A DNA stretch of 64,000 bases. It comes from Glaciecola sp947496235. GTDB taxonomy: Bacteria; Pseudomonadota; Gammaproteobacteria; Enterobacterales; Alteromonadaceae. Of this stretch, positions 26,950 through 36,286 are shown piece after piece. Numbering within the stretch: position 1 is the stretch's first letter; every line of letters starts with the position of its first letter. The notes below the pieces were generated by a model. That model ran no database searches. It was not told the DNA's origin and saw only the letters and a list, made by a program, of their open reading frames with translations. The stretch is taken from positions 248,001 to 312,000 of the forward strand of contig NZ_JBLWFH010000005.1 of NCBI RefSeq assembly GCF_050306235.1, given 5' to 3'. The position numbers were made by a program, and so were the translations under genes.

Positions 26950-29399
26950 ATAAAGATTTAAATAAATACGGCTATTTCGATAACACTCAATATGAATATG
27001 TGATAACCAGCCCTTTTACTCCGTCACCTTGGATCAACTATCTAGGAAATGATGGCTTTCATGGGCTTATATCAAACACTGCTGGTGGTTATACTTTTTA
27101 TCGCGACCCCAAGTTTCGTCGATTAACTCGCTACAGATACAATAACGTACCTGTGGATACCGGTGGCCGTTATTTCTATCTGACCAATAATGACAAAGCT
27201 TGGTCGTTAACAGGTCGACCAATGGACACAGCATTGGATGAATATGAATGTCGCCATGGTATGGGTTACAGCAAAATATCCTCGAGCTTCCAAAATATTA
27301 AGGCCAGTGCCACTTATTTTGTACCTTTAAATACTACAGCCGAAGTCTGTATCTTAAGCCTAAAAAACACCTCTGATAGCGAACAATCTATTGGTCTGTT
27401 TTCATTTTTGGAATGGTGTTTATGGAATGCGGAAGATGATGCGGCAAACTTCCAGCGCAATCTATCAACTGGCGAAGTTGAAGTGGATGGCAGTACCTTG
27501 TATCACAAGACAGAGTTTCGTGAACGCCGTAATCATTACGCTTTTTATCATGTAAACACCGAAATCCAAGGGTTTGATACTTGTCGCGATAATTTCCTAG
27601 GGCCCTATAAAGGCATGCACAATCCTCGTGCGGTCCTAGAACGTAAATCAAACAATTCAAAAGCAAGAGGCTTTTCGCCCATTGCATCCCATCATATTGA
27701 ATTGAATTTAGCGCCTAACGAAGAAATCGAACTGGTTTTTGTGATGGGCTATTGCGAACTCGATGAAGCTCAAAAGTGGGAAAGCAAAGGTGTAATTAAT
27801 AAGGGGCCAGCGAAAGCTATGATCGCCCAGTTTGATACAGTGGAAAAAGCAAAGCAAAAGTTGCTTGAACTTAATCAATACTGGCGAACCTTGCTGAATA
27901 AATGTCTTGTTAAGACGCCAGATGAAGCCTTTGATACCAGTATTAATATTTGGAACCAATACCAAAACATGGTGACCTTCAACCTTTCCCGAAGCGCCAG
28001 TTTTTATGAAAGCGGTATAGGCCGAGGCATGGGGTTTAGAGATTCAAACCAAGATACCATCGGCTTTACACACATGGTACCAGCAAAAGTAAGAGAGAGA
28101 ATTCTCGATCTTTCGGCAACTCAAAAACCCGACGGTTCCGCATTTCACCAATATCAACCGCTAACCAAAAAGGGCAATGCGAATATAGGTGGTAACTTTA
28201 ATGACGACCCAATGTGGTTAGTCTTGTCTACGGTGAACTACATCAAAGAAACCGGTGATTTTACTATCTTGGATGAGCAAGTTCCTTATGATAATGATAT
28301 GTCAAACATGGCAAGTCACTTTGATCACCTTCAACGGGCCTTTGACCATGTTGTTAATAATTTAGGTCCTCATGGATTGCCATTAATTGGACGAGCAGAT
28401 TGGAATGACTGTTTAAATCTTAATTGTTTTTCAACCGACCCTAATGAATCTTTCCAAACTACCCAACGAGGCAAATCAGACGTTGCTGAATCTGTAATGA
28501 TTGCTGGTCAGTTTGTACTTTATGGACGTGATTTTGCTGAGCTTTGCAAGGTCACAGGGCGTCAGGAACTAGCCGATGCCTGTCTGCAACATGTTGAAAA
28601 AATGGTTGAGACTATTAAGACTCACGCATGGGACGGAGAATGGTTCTTGCGCGCTTATGATGCTAATGGTGAGAAAATCGGTTCAAATGAAAATGAAGAA
28701 GGTAAAATTTTCATTGAATCTCAAGGTTTCTGCGTAATGGCGGAAGTAGGCGTAGATGACGGTAAGGCACAGCAGGCAATGGATTCTGTGGAAAAAATGT
28801 TAGCTACTGACTACGGTATTATGTTGCAGCAACCTGCATTCAGTGAATACAACAAGTACTTAGGTGAAATATCGTCTTATCCCCCTGGATATAAAGAAAA
28901 CGCAGGTATCTTTTGTCACAATAATCCATGGATTCTGATCAGTGATGCTATGTTAGGCAATAGTGATCGTTGTTATGATTACTTTTCTCGCCTATGTCCT
29001 TCGTATTTACAAGACACTCAAGATCTTCGTCGATCTGAACCTTATGTCTATAGTCAGATGGTGGCAGGTAAAGACGCAGAGTTTCCTGGGCAAGCTAAGA
29101 ATTCATGGTTAACAGGTACAGCCGCATGGTGTTACTATGCTGCAGTACAATACATACTCGGTATTCGGCCAGACTATCATGGTCTAGTAATCGCGCCTTC
29201 TATCCCATCTTCTTGGGATAAAGTGGAGGTGCATCGTGAGTATAGAGATGCTACTTACGACATAGAAATTGTGCGCCGGACAACGGGTAAAATAAACAAT
29301 ATAGTAGTGGAAGTTGACGGAGTGAAGATGAAAGATAATCTTATTCCTTATGATTTATTTCATAACCATCACTCTGTACGAGTCACTTTACTCGATTAA
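26946..29399 (+). CDS. GH94 glycoside phosphorylase (cellobiose phosphorylase-like)
   Basis: This 817-residue cytoplasmic enzyme uses inorganic phosphate to split a beta-linked disaccharide or cello-oligosaccharide, giving glucose 1-phosphate and a shortened sugar. GH94 signatures include the N-terminal beta-sandwich (YGYFDNTQYEYVITSPFTPS), GGYTFYRDPKFRRLTRYRYN, GIGRGMGFRDSNQDT and the catalytic Asp in NFNDDPMWLVL. The length fits cellobiose phosphorylase (about 810-820). Start overlap with the symporter shows tight coupling. The closest activity is cellobiose phosphorylase. Laminaribiose or cellodextrin phosphorylase cannot be excluded. There is no signal peptide. Confidence 0.85.
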   Translation: MNKDLNKYGYFDNTQYEYVITSPFTPSPWINYLGNDGFHGLISNTAGGYTFYRDPKFRRLTRYRYNNVPVDTGGRYFYLTNNDKAWSLTGRPMDTALDEYECRHGMGYSKISSSFQNIKASATYFVPLNTTAEVCILSLKNTSDSEQSIGLFSFLEWCLWNAEDDAANFQRNLSTGEVEVDGSTLYHKTEFRERRNHYAFYHVNTEIQGFDTCRDNFLGPYKGMHNPRAVLERKSNNSKARGFSPIASHHIELNLAPNEEIELVFVMGYCELDEAQKWESKGVINKGPAKAMIAQFDTVEKAKQKLLELNQYWRTLLNKCLVKTPDEAFDTSINIWNQYQNMVTFNLSRSASFYESGIGRGMGFRDSNQDTIGFTHMVPAKVRERILDLSATQKPDGSAFHQYQPLTKKGNANIGGNFNDDPMWLVLSTVNYIKETGDFTILDEQVPYDNDMSNMASHFDHLQRAFDHVVNNLGPHGLPLIGRADWNDCLNLNCFSTDPNESFQTTQRGKSDVAESVMIAGQFVLYGRDFAELCKVTGRQELADACLQHVEKMVETIKTHAWDGEWFLRAYDANGEKIGSNENEEGKIFIESQGFCVMAEVGVDDGKAQQAMDSVEKMLATDYGIMLQQPAFSEYNKYLGEISSYPPGYKENAGIFCHNNPWILISDAMLGNSDRCYDYFSRLCPSYLQDTQDLRRSEPYVYSQMVAGKDAEFPGQAKNSWLTGTAAWCYYAAVQYILGIRPDYHGLVIAPSIPSSWDKVEVHREYRDATYDIEIVRRTTGKINNIVVEVDGVKMKDNLIPYDLFHNHHSVRVTLLD

Positions 29400-29413
29400 C
29401 AAGAGAGCACAAT

Positions 29414-30502
29414 ATGTTGAATCTACCAAAGGCAATGATAGTGTTTTGGGGGTTGAGTTACGCAGCCTTTGGCTGCGTTTCTGTGTCTCCCAATATTATA
29501 CAAGACCCAACTCTCCACTCTTCAACAGCCTTTGATAGTGCTCAGTTAATAAAACAGAACAAAATAGCCATTCAAGCAAATCGTTTCATAGATGAACACA
29601 ATGAGACCTTCGTTTTTAAAGGCTTTAACATTGCTTCTCCAGAAAAATTGATCAAAGACGGGAAATGGGACAAAGCCATATTTGCAGAAATCAAACGCTG
29701 GGGAGCAAATACCGTTAGATTGCCGGTGCACCCAATAGGATGGCGCAGATACGGTGAAGATGAATATCTGAAATTAATCGATCAAGCCGTAGTTTGGGCA
29801 AATGAATTGGATCTTTATTTAATAATTGATTGGCATTCAATTGGATATTTGCTCAATGAAACCTTTCAAAATCCAATCTATGAAACAACAGTAGAAGAGA
29901 CCTTAAGGTTTTGGCAATTGGTCGCTAGGCGCTATGCCAATATTCCTACCCTAGCTGCTTATGAAATCTTTAATGAACCTACTGATAAACATAGTAAAAC
30001 CGGACGGGAAAACTGGGCTGAATGGAAAGCATTCAACGAGCGAGCTATCGATATTATTCAGGCGTTTGATGATCAAACTATAATCTTAGTGGCTGGGTTT
30101 AATTGGGCCTATGAACTCAAAAACGCTAAGCAAGCTCCCATCGAACGAACCGGGGTAGGCTATGTGTCTCATCCCTATCCGCAAAAAGAGAGACCTAATC
30201 CAAGAACAAAAGAAGCCTTATTTAAACGCTGGACAGCAGCATGGGGTATTTTGGCAGAGGATTATCCGATTATTTTAACAGAATTGGGTTGGGTCGCAGA
30301 AGATGGGCACGGTGCTCATATCCCGGTGATTGATGATGGCAGTTATGGCCCTTACATCATGGAATACATACAACAAAACGGGCTTTCATGGACCGCTTGG
30401 TGCTTTGATCCCAATTGGTCGCCGACCATAATTCAGGATTGGTCATATACACCGACAGAACAAGGGGAGTTTTTCAAGCAGGTGCTAGCCGACCAACAGT
30501 AA
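29414..30502 (+). CDS. GH5 family glucanase/cellulase lipoprotein
   Basis: This 362-residue protein has a lipoprotein-type signal (lipobox AAFGC near residue 21) and a GH5 (beta/alpha)8 domain. Features are FKGFNIASPEK, NTVRLPVHP, IDWHSIG, YEIFNEPT (the acid/base Glu) and ILTELGW (the nucleophile Glu). It would hydrolyse a beta-glucan at the cell surface or in the periplasm, feeding products to the symporter and phosphorylase. It follows the GH94 gene after 14 bases and ends two bases from the convergent LacI gene. The exact beta-1,4 or beta-1,3/1,4 specificity is not evident. Confidence 0.85.
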   Translation: MLNLPKAMIVFWGLSYAAFGCVSVSPNIIQDPTLHSSTAFDSAQLIKQNKIAIQANRFIDEHNETFVFKGFNIASPEKLIKDGKWDKAIFAEIKRWGANTVRLPVHPIGWRRYGEDEYLKLIDQAVVWANELDLYLIIDWHSIGYLLNETFQNPIYETTVEETLRFWQLVARRYANIPTLAAYEIFNEPTDKHSKTGRENWAEWKAFNERAIDIIQAFDDQTIILVAGFNWAYELKNAKQAPIERTGVGYVSHPYPQKERPNPRTKEALFKRWTAAWGILAEDYPIILTELGWVAEDGHGAHIPVIDDGSYGPYIMEYIQQNGLSWTAWCFDPNWSPTIIQDWSYTPTEQGEFFKQVLADQQ

Positions 30503-30504
30503 CA

Positions 30505-31512
30505 TCAAGTCCCTGCTTTAGGTGCGGCTGTGCTTTGTCGCACCACGAGTTCAAAAGGCAATTGCATGACTTTTTGTTCCGGCTGTTGCCCTTTCATTAA
30601 TTTAAGCAAGGTTTTCATACATTGCCGCCCTAGAGCTTCTAAGGGTTGCTTAATGGTAGTTAGTTTTGGCGACATTAAACTGGCATAGCTGATATCATCG
30701 AAACCAATGATCGACATATCCTGAGGGATGTTATATTCGTTTTCTCTTAACGTGTTCATGGCGCCTATGGCCATGTCATCACTAAAACAAAATACCGCCG
30801 TTGGTCGACTTTTCAATTTTAATAATTTTTCCATAGCCGCAATACCTGATTCGACACCATAGTCACCAGTAATAATGTATTTTTCATCAATGGGAATATC
30901 GGCTTTTTGTAAGGCCTTTTTATAACCCGCTAATCGATCTCTGGTACTAGGTGTTAAGCTAGGGCCCTTAATAGCGGCTATTTTTGTGTGCCCCAAGGAA
31001 ATTAAATGTTCAACAGCAGTTATTGCACCGGCTTCATTATCAATGGTAACTTTACATACATCAGCATGATCAATTTCCTCACATGAATTCACTATGGCAG
31101 GAAGCTTGGTTAAATTTCCAAGTTCAAAAGGTAATCTGGGAGTAAAAACCAATATGCCATCAGCTTGCCCTGATAATACCATCTCTCCATAATGACGTTC
31201 GCGTTCTTCACTGTTTTGAGTATCACCTAGCAACACAGAATATCCTGCATCCATAGCTTCTCGCTCAATCGCGCGAATTATACTGGCATTTACTTGGTTA
31301 GTAATATCAGGCATTACTACCACCACATTGCCACTCTTTTGGGTACGTAAACTGGCACCAAATCTATTGGGTTTGTAGCCAGTAGCATTAACGGCTTCCA
31401 TCACCTTAGAGCGGGTATTTTCGGTGACAAGTTCAGGGTTTGATAAGGTGCGTGATACAGTTGCAGATGAAACACCTGCTTTTTTTGCAACATCTTTAAT
31501 GCCGATTTTCAT
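30505..31512 (-). CDS. LacI-family transcriptional regulator
   Basis: This 335-residue repressor has an N-terminal helix-turn-helix (IGIKDVAKKAGVSSATVSRT), the hinge region (NRFGASLRTQKSGNVVVVMP) and a periplasmic-binding-protein-like sugar domain. It is convergent with the GH5 gene. Its likely targets are the palindrome at 25026 (symporter operon) and its own upstream region, which has two operator-like elements (31545-31556 and 31660-31671). The effector is probably a product of beta-glucan breakdown such as cellobiose. The start is ATG at 31512. Confidence 0.85.
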   Translation of the reverse strand: MKIGIKDVAKKAGVSSATVSRTLSNPELVTENTRSKVMEAVNATGYKPNRFGASLRTQKSGNVVVVMPDITNQVNASIIRAIEREAMDAGYSVLLGDTQNSEERERHYGEMVLSGQADGILVFTPRLPFELGNLTKLPAIVNSCEEIDHADVCKVTIDNEAGAITAVEHLISLGHTKIAAIKGPSLTPSTRDRLAGYKKALQKADIPIDEKYIITGDYGVESGIAAMEKLLKLKSRPTAVFCFSDDMAIGAMNTLRENEYNIPQDMSIIGFDDISYASLMSPKLTTIKQPLEALGRQCMKTLLKLMKGQQPEQKVMQLPFELVVRQSTAAPKAGT

Positions 31513-31840
31513 TCATACCACTCTGTTTGCGGGTTGCTCTATGCGAAAACGATTTCAAAATCATCTGAATTACAGATATTAAAAAAGGACTAAAGCCATC
31601 TTGGCGACAATAATAGCCGAATTTATGTTAATAAAGGGAGATTTTTTTGCAATTATTTTGTAATCGGTTTCATCTTTTCAGTTGACGATAATTTTAGAGG
31701 TACCAAGTGAGCTATCGCCTTTGCTAAAAGTCTTTCAACTGTTACCTTGTTATTTCCTGTTACTTAGATACCATATCAATAAAGACATTCTTGCTAATTT
31801 ATCGCATACTATTGGGCCAATTAACTAGGCAGTAATTTCT
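31513..31840. other. 328-base divergent intergenic region between the LacI gene and dnaB
   Basis: This region holds promoters for the leftward LacI gene and rightward dnaB. Two sequences fit the LacI pattern GnAAnCGnTTnC: GAAAACGATTTC at 31545-31556 and GTAATCGGTTTC at 31660-31671. They suggest autoregulation. No RNA gene is visible. The usual gammaproteobacterial rpsF-rpsR-rplI neighbours of dnaB are not here. Confidence 0.5.
31545..31556. promoter_or_regulatory. LacI-type operator-like element upstream of the LacI gene
   Basis: GAAAACGATTTC has the central CG and GAAA/TTTC arms of a LacI-family site with only the inner positions unmatched. It is 33 bases before the regulator start, suggesting autorepression. 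A second related element is at 31660-31671. Confidence 0.45.
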
Positions 31841-34510
31841 GTGGCAACCGAAAATAATTCTTCTAACATTGAAAAACTCCATATTCCTCCGCACAGCATA
31901 GAGGCGGAACAATCTGTTTTAGGGTCTTTGATGATCTCCGCAGATGCTTGGGATAAAGTCGCTGATCTTATTGTTGCCGAAGATTTCTACAATCACGCCC
32001 ATAGAGTTATATATCGTGGCATTATTAGGCTAATTAATAACAATAAATCGGTCGACATCGTCACTTTAAAAACAGAACTTGAAGCGCATAACGAACTAGA
32101 CGCCGCAGGTGGATACGCCTATTTAATCGAACTAGCCAAGAATACGCCAAGTGCCGCCAACGTCGCCGCTTATGCCAATGCAATTCGTGAACGGGCAGTG
32201 ATAAGAGAACTGATTGGCGTCGCCCATGATATCGCAGATGTAGGGTTTAACCCTGAAGGTCGCGAAGCTAAAGAAGTATTAGACTATGCAGAGACAAAAG
32301 TATTTGAAATTGCAGAAAAGCGTACTTCTTCTAGCGAAGGGCCGGTGGATGTAAAAAGCGTCCTTAAAAAGACTGTTGATAGACTCGATGAGTTAGCTAA
32401 ACAAGACCAAGAAGTTACTGGCGTATCCTCTGGTTACACCGACTTAGATAAGATGACCAGTGGATTGCAACGCTCAGATCTCATAATCGTTGCAGCCAGA
32501 CCATCAATGGGGAAATGTATCGTTAGTGGCTCACAGCTGGTAAATCCTGAGACAGGTGCGTTGCAAAGCATAGATCACATGGTTGAAAACAAAATATCAG
32601 GGGTTAGTGCGCTTAATCATGACTTTAGCATGCAAAAAGCAAAAGCGTCGCATTTTGTGGATGACGGGATAAAACCTGTGTTTAAAATCACTACAGCTTT
32701 GGGCAAAGTGATTGAAACTACTCTTACACATCCGTTTTTAAGTGGTAACGGCTGGCAACCTCTAGCTAAGTTGTCGTCTGGGGATAAAATCGCAGTGCCG
32801 CGCGCTATGCCCATTTTTGGTAATAAAAAAATATCTACGTCTTTGCTATCAACTTTGGGATTCCTAGTGACTGGCAGAGTTAACGCTAAAGGCGATTGCT
32901 TTGTCTTTAATAATAGAAAAGCCGCTCAATTGGCTCAACAGGCGTTTGCTGAATCTTCAGGTCAACCTTTGAACTTAGTAAAAACCTCTACCGGTTTTGC
33001 GCTTTCCATTAAAGCCTCTGTAGCGCCGTTAAAAAAAGTAAAAAACCTTTGCGCTTGGATGCAGCAACTGGCTCATCAAACTGTTGCCCCTTTAATCAGC
33101 CAGCAAGCTCAGTTTTTTTCCGGCAATGACCTAGCTTTGGGTGCCGATTTGGTACCCTTTACTGTAGAAACGGTTTCTACTAAAACGACCAAAGAAGTTC
33201 TTGATCTTCAATCACTGCCGCAGCAAGTCTTTGAATTAACAAAAGATCAATTAGAAAAGTTATTAACAAGCATTTTTTCAGCTTGTGCACAGGTGCAAGT
33301 CGAGAATCAGATAGCAATAAACCTGAGATTGAAAAATCAAGGTTTGGCACGCCAAATTCAGCACCTGTTATTGCGATTTGGCATAGTTGCTCACTACGTT
33401 GAAGTAGAAAATTCTCACCAAATTTGTTTACGACATCATGAAAGTTTATTAGTCGCTTTGTCTACCTTTAGTATTGCAGGTCAGGAACATCTCTGTCAGC
33501 AAGCGTTAGAGACTTTGAGAACAAGTAGAAAATGTAGTTTGCAAGAAAGTTTACCAGCAAGTTTAACTGTTTATGCTGACCAAATAGCTCAAGAAGCAGG
33601 TCTGCCCACAGGCATAAATAGCTTACATCAGTTGCAAGGGCTGGCGACTAGGCTAAACGACGAATATCTGAATCAAATGGCCAACGCCGATATCTACTGG
33701 GATGAAATAAAAAGCATAGAATTTACAGGTCACAAGCAGGTATATGATCTAACTGTGCCAGAGCTACACAATTTTATAGCGCAAGACATATGCGTACATA
33801 ACACTACCTTTGCCATGAACCTGTGTGAAAATGCCATGATGATGCAGGATAAACCTGTATTGGTATTTTCCTTGGAGATGCCTTCAGAGCAGATCATGAT
33901 GAGGATGCTGGCCTCTTTAAGCCGAGTCAATCAAACCAGTATCCGAACTGCGAAACTTGCTGATACGGATTGGGCTAGATTGCAGCAAACCATGAAAGAG
34001 TTGCACGACAAAGATAACCTCTATATTGATGACAGTTCCGGGCTAACGCCAATGGAATTGCGCACTAGAGCGCGTAAACTTGCCAGGGAGCGTGGTGGTT
34101 TATCCTTAATCATGGTGGACTATTTACAATTAATGCGAGTGCCAAGTTTATCTGATAACCGAACCTTAGAAATTGCGGAAATTTCTCGCTCACTCAAAGC
34201 ACTAGCAAAAGAACTGGAAGTGCCAGTTGTTGCATTGTCTCAGTTAAATCGTGGCTTGGAACAAAGGGCTGATAAGCGTCCTATTAACTCAGATTTACGT
34301 GAATCTGGCTCTATTGAGCAGGATGCCGACTTAATCATGTTTATTTACCGCGATGAGGTATACCATGAAAATTCAGAATATAAGGGTATTGCTGAAATTA
34401 TCATTGGTAAGCAGCGTAACGGACCCATAGGTACCTGTAGATTGACTTTCCAAGGACAATTTTCCCGCTTTGACAACTATGCGGGACCCGCCTTCGAAGA
34501 TGAATACTAG
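31841..34510 (+). CDS. dnaB: Replicative DNA helicase DnaB with an intein
   Basis: This 889-residue precursor would splice to a 460-residue helicase, the normal DnaB length. The N domain (PPHSIEAEQSVLGSLM) and the RecA-like C domain (Walker A ARPSMGK-T, Walker B SLIMVDYLQLM, SGSIEQDADLIMFIYR) are typical. DnaB is the hexameric helicase that unwinds DNA ahead of the fork. The Walker A motif is split: an intein lies between GK and T, so only spliced protein can bind ATP. The start is GTG at 31841. The gene is followed by a hairpin terminator at 34517. The helicase part is otherwise intact, so correct splicing is expected to be essential. Confidence 0.95.
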   Translation: MATENNSSNIEKLHIPPHSIEAEQSVLGSLMISADAWDKVADLIVAEDFYNHAHRVIYRGIIRLINNNKSVDIVTLKTELEAHNELDAAGGYAYLIELAKNTPSAANVAAYANAIRERAVIRELIGVAHDIADVGFNPEGREAKEVLDYAETKVFEIAEKRTSSSEGPVDVKSVLKKTVDRLDELAKQDQEVTGVSSGYTDLDKMTSGLQRSDLIIVAARPSMGKCIVSGSQLVNPETGALQSIDHMVENKISGVSALNHDFSMQKAKASHFVDDGIKPVFKITTALGKVIETTLTHPFLSGNGWQPLAKLSSGDKIAVPRAMPIFGNKKISTSLLSTLGFLVTGRVNAKGDCFVFNNRKAAQLAQQAFAESSGQPLNLVKTSTGFALSIKASVAPLKKVKNLCAWMQQLAHQTVAPLISQQAQFFSGNDLALGADLVPFTVETVSTKTTKEVLDLQSLPQQVFELTKDQLEKLLTSIFSACAQVQVENQIAINLRLKNQGLARQIQHLLLRFGIVAHYVEVENSHQICLRHHESLLVALSTFSIAGQEHLCQQALETLRTSRKCSLQESLPASLTVYADQIAQEAGLPTGINSLHQLQGLATRLNDEYLNQMANADIYWDEIKSIEFTGHKQVYDLTVPELHNFIAQDICVHNTTFAMNLCENAMMMQDKPVLVFSLEMPSEQIMMRMLASLSRVNQTSIRTAKLADTDWARLQQTMKELHDKDNLYIDDSSGLTPMELRTRARKLARERGGLSLIMVDYLQLMRVPSLSDNRTLEIAEISRSLKALAKELEVPVVALSQLNRGLEQRADKRPINSDLRESGSIEQDADLIMFIYRDEVYHENSEYKGIAEIIIGKQRNGPIGTCRLTFQGQFSRFDNYAGPAFEDEY
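32516..33802 (+). mobile_element. In-frame intein in dnaB (429 residues), homing endonuclease apparently decayed
   Basis: The insert begins with Cys (residue 226, block A CIVSGSQLV) and ends with HN before Thr (block G ICVHN, extein TTFAMN), the canonical Cys1...His-Asn/Thr+1 splice junctions. Block B TLTHPFLSGNGW and block F IKSIEFTGHKQVYDLTVPE are also clear. The length (429) implies an endonuclease insert. At the places expected for LAGLIDADG motifs the sequence reads LLSTLGFLVTGRVN and LLTSIFSACAQVQ, without the catalytic Asp. The splicing residues look intact while homing is probably lost. Splicing itself is not shown by sequence. Confidence 0.9.
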
Positions 34511-34516
34511 AAACAA

Positions 34517-34544
34517 AAAAGGCAGATGTAATCATCTGCCTTTT
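34517..34544. terminator. Bidirectional terminator between dnaB and the ompA-like gene
   Basis: GGCAGATG (34521-34528) pairs with CATCTGCC (34533-34540), flanked by AAAA on the left and TTTT on the right, so it can end transcription from both convergent genes. Confidence 0.85.
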
Positions 34545-34560
34545 GCTTAGTTTGAGTATT

Positions 34561-35754
34561 TTATCTAGTTACTTTAGTTTGTATTGTAGTACTTACTTTA
34601 GCTTCAATACGGCGGTTTAGTCTGTGTGCTTCAGCCGTGTTTTCAGTGTATTTAAGCTTAGTTTCACCGTAACCAACAGCACGTAAACGCTTAGCATCAA
34701 TGCCATGTTCATTAATTAAGAAACTACGAACAGCATTCGCACGTTTTTCTGAGAGCATCTGATTGTAGGCTGCATCACCTACAGCTGAAGTATGACCTTC
34801 GATTACCGCATCAGTGTTCGGGAAACGTTCCATGAAAGCAACAAACTCTTCAATTTTCTGAGAATCAGGGTTGCTGATAACACTGCTGTTATTCGGGAAC
34901 AAAATGTCTAATTCAATAGCCACTTCAGATTCTTGCAGAATTGAACAGCCGTCTTCATCTACTTTGTCTGCTACTGGAGTATCAGGACACTTGTCATCTT
35001 TATCCAGCACACCGTCACCATCAGAATCTTTCAATGCACAACCAACGGCATCTACTTCAACACCAGCAGGCGTCGTAGGGCACTGGTCAACGCTGTTAAA
35101 TACACCGTCGCCATCTAAATCTATATTACAACCAGTGGCATCAACCTGTGTTCCAGGAGGCGTAGTTGGACAACGATCAACTGCGTCATAAACGCCATCA
35201 CCATCAGTATCAGGTTGCGCAGCAGGCGCTTTGTTCTGACCGAAAATATAAGCTAATCCAAGCTTAGCACTATATTCGTTGTAGCCTTGACCAAAATCAT
35301 AATAAGTCGCTAACTCGGTGATAACACGCCAATCTTCAGATACAGCCCAGTGTTTTCCCACACCAGCTGCGGCCATACGATAATCATCGCGTAAGCTTTG
35401 CTCACGCACACCACCGAACAAATAGGCGACATCATCTTCTAAGAAATACATCATGTCGGCGCCAATCATGGTGCCATCATCCGCAAGGGCTAGAGGATTG
35501 TTGTTGTCTTTGTCAATTAATACTCGACCTAATTCGAAACGAACGGCCCATGAAGGGTCAAAACGAAAACCTAATTCTGCGCCAAAGCCTTTACCATCAT
35601 CTAAACCGCCAACGGGTTCATGTTTCTCATCGTCAGCATTGTAATAACTTGCAAAACCACCTATCCAAGATTCATAGGGAGGAGCTTCTTGGGCCATAAT
35701 TGCAGTTGAGACAGCTGTAAGGGAGATGCCAGCCAATAAAGCTAGTTTTTTCAT
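34561..35754 (-). CDS. OmpA/OprF-like outer-membrane porin with thrombospondin type 3 repeats
   Basis: This 397-residue protein begins with a signal peptide (KKLALLAGISLTAVSTAIMA). An eight-strand beta-barrel follows (ESWIGGFASYYNADD to KLGLAYIFG), then calcium-binding TSP type 3 repeats (DTDGDGVYDAVDRCPTTPPG, DLDGDGVFNSVDQCPTTP and DSDGDGVLDKDDKCPDTP). A C-terminal OmpA peptidoglycan-binding domain (GHTSAVGDAAYNQMLSEKRA) completes the layout. It links the outer membrane to the cell wall. Upstream on the same strand lies cheX, 66 bases away. A promoter for ompA is likely in that gap. The function resembles OprF. Porin size selectivity is unknown. Confidence 0.85.
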   Translation of the reverse strand: MKKLALLAGISLTAVSTAIMAQEAPPYESWIGGFASYYNADDEKHEPVGGLDDGKGFGAELGFRFDPSWAVRFELGRVLIDKDNNNPLALADDGTMIGADMMYFLEDDVAYLFGGVREQSLRDDYRMAAAGVGKHWAVSEDWRVITELATYYDFGQGYNEYSAKLGLAYIFGQNKAPAAQPDTDGDGVYDAVDRCPTTPPGTQVDATGCNIDLDGDGVFNSVDQCPTTPAGVEVDAVGCALKDSDGDGVLDKDDKCPDTPVADKVDEDGCSILQESEVAIELDILFPNNSSVISNPDSQKIEEFVAFMERFPNTDAVIEGHTSAVGDAAYNQMLSEKRANAVRSFLINEHGIDAKRLRAVGYGETKLKYTENTAEAHRLNRRIEAKVSTTIQTKVTR

Positions 35755-35820
35755 GTTTTAAATCCTTTTTTAGATTTTTTAATAATTCAACAGGGTATTT
35801 GGCGAGTTGAGTTCATATTA

Positions 35821-36285
35821 CTAATTATTAAATGATATTTCTAAGTATGCATTACCTTGTTCGCTTTCAAAAGCTAATAAGATCACTGGACTTTCTATAT
35901 CATGTTTTATTGTATGCCGATGACCGGTAATAATACGAGGGATTGCCATTTCAAAGTCATAGCCTTTTTCGGACAATGTACTTTTAGCACCACCACATAT
36001 CATGTTGGTAATTTCACCCACCATATCTTTTACTTGCTCATCGATACTTGTTACGCTCTCACCGAGCATATTGTTCATTATACTAAAGGCTAAGTCTTGG
36101 TCGAACACTATGGCTAAAGAACCTCTGGTTTGGGGTCCTCGCATAGTGATCAATCCTGTTACATCACCTTCAGATTCATCACTTGTTTTGCGCTTAGGTT
36201 TGTTGGGCGCCAGCTCAATCATTGCCATAGTACTTAGCACATTTTGCATAGAGGCTATGAATGGATTGATAAATTCAACGTTCAT
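35821..36285 (-). CDS. cheX: CheX-like chemotaxis phosphatase
   Basis: This 154-residue cytoplasmic protein has the CheX/CheC fold. The active motif appears as the GEITNMICGGAK helix, with Glu and Asn corresponding to the catalytic ExxN pair of CheX. CheX removes phosphate from CheY-P or from response regulators. The start follows the zur stop by a single base, so the two are transcribed together on the minus strand. No chemotaxis gene is next to it. Its target is unknown, and its linkage to a zinc regulator is unusual. Confidence 0.8.
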   Translation of the reverse strand: MNVEFINPFIASMQNVLSTMAMIELAPNKPKRKTSDESEGDVTGLITMRGPQTRGSLAIVFDQDLAFSIMNNMLGESVTSIDEQVKDMVGEITNMICGGAKSTLSEKGYDFEMAIPRIITGHRHTIKHDIESPVILLAFESEQGNAYLEISFNN

Positions 36286-36286
36286 A

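Noticed and set aside
34561..35754. OmpA-like porin as part of the GTPase system because both have OmpA domains
   Set aside because: It is 14 kb away, has a beta-barrel and TSP3 repeats, and is an ordinary OprF-type porin.
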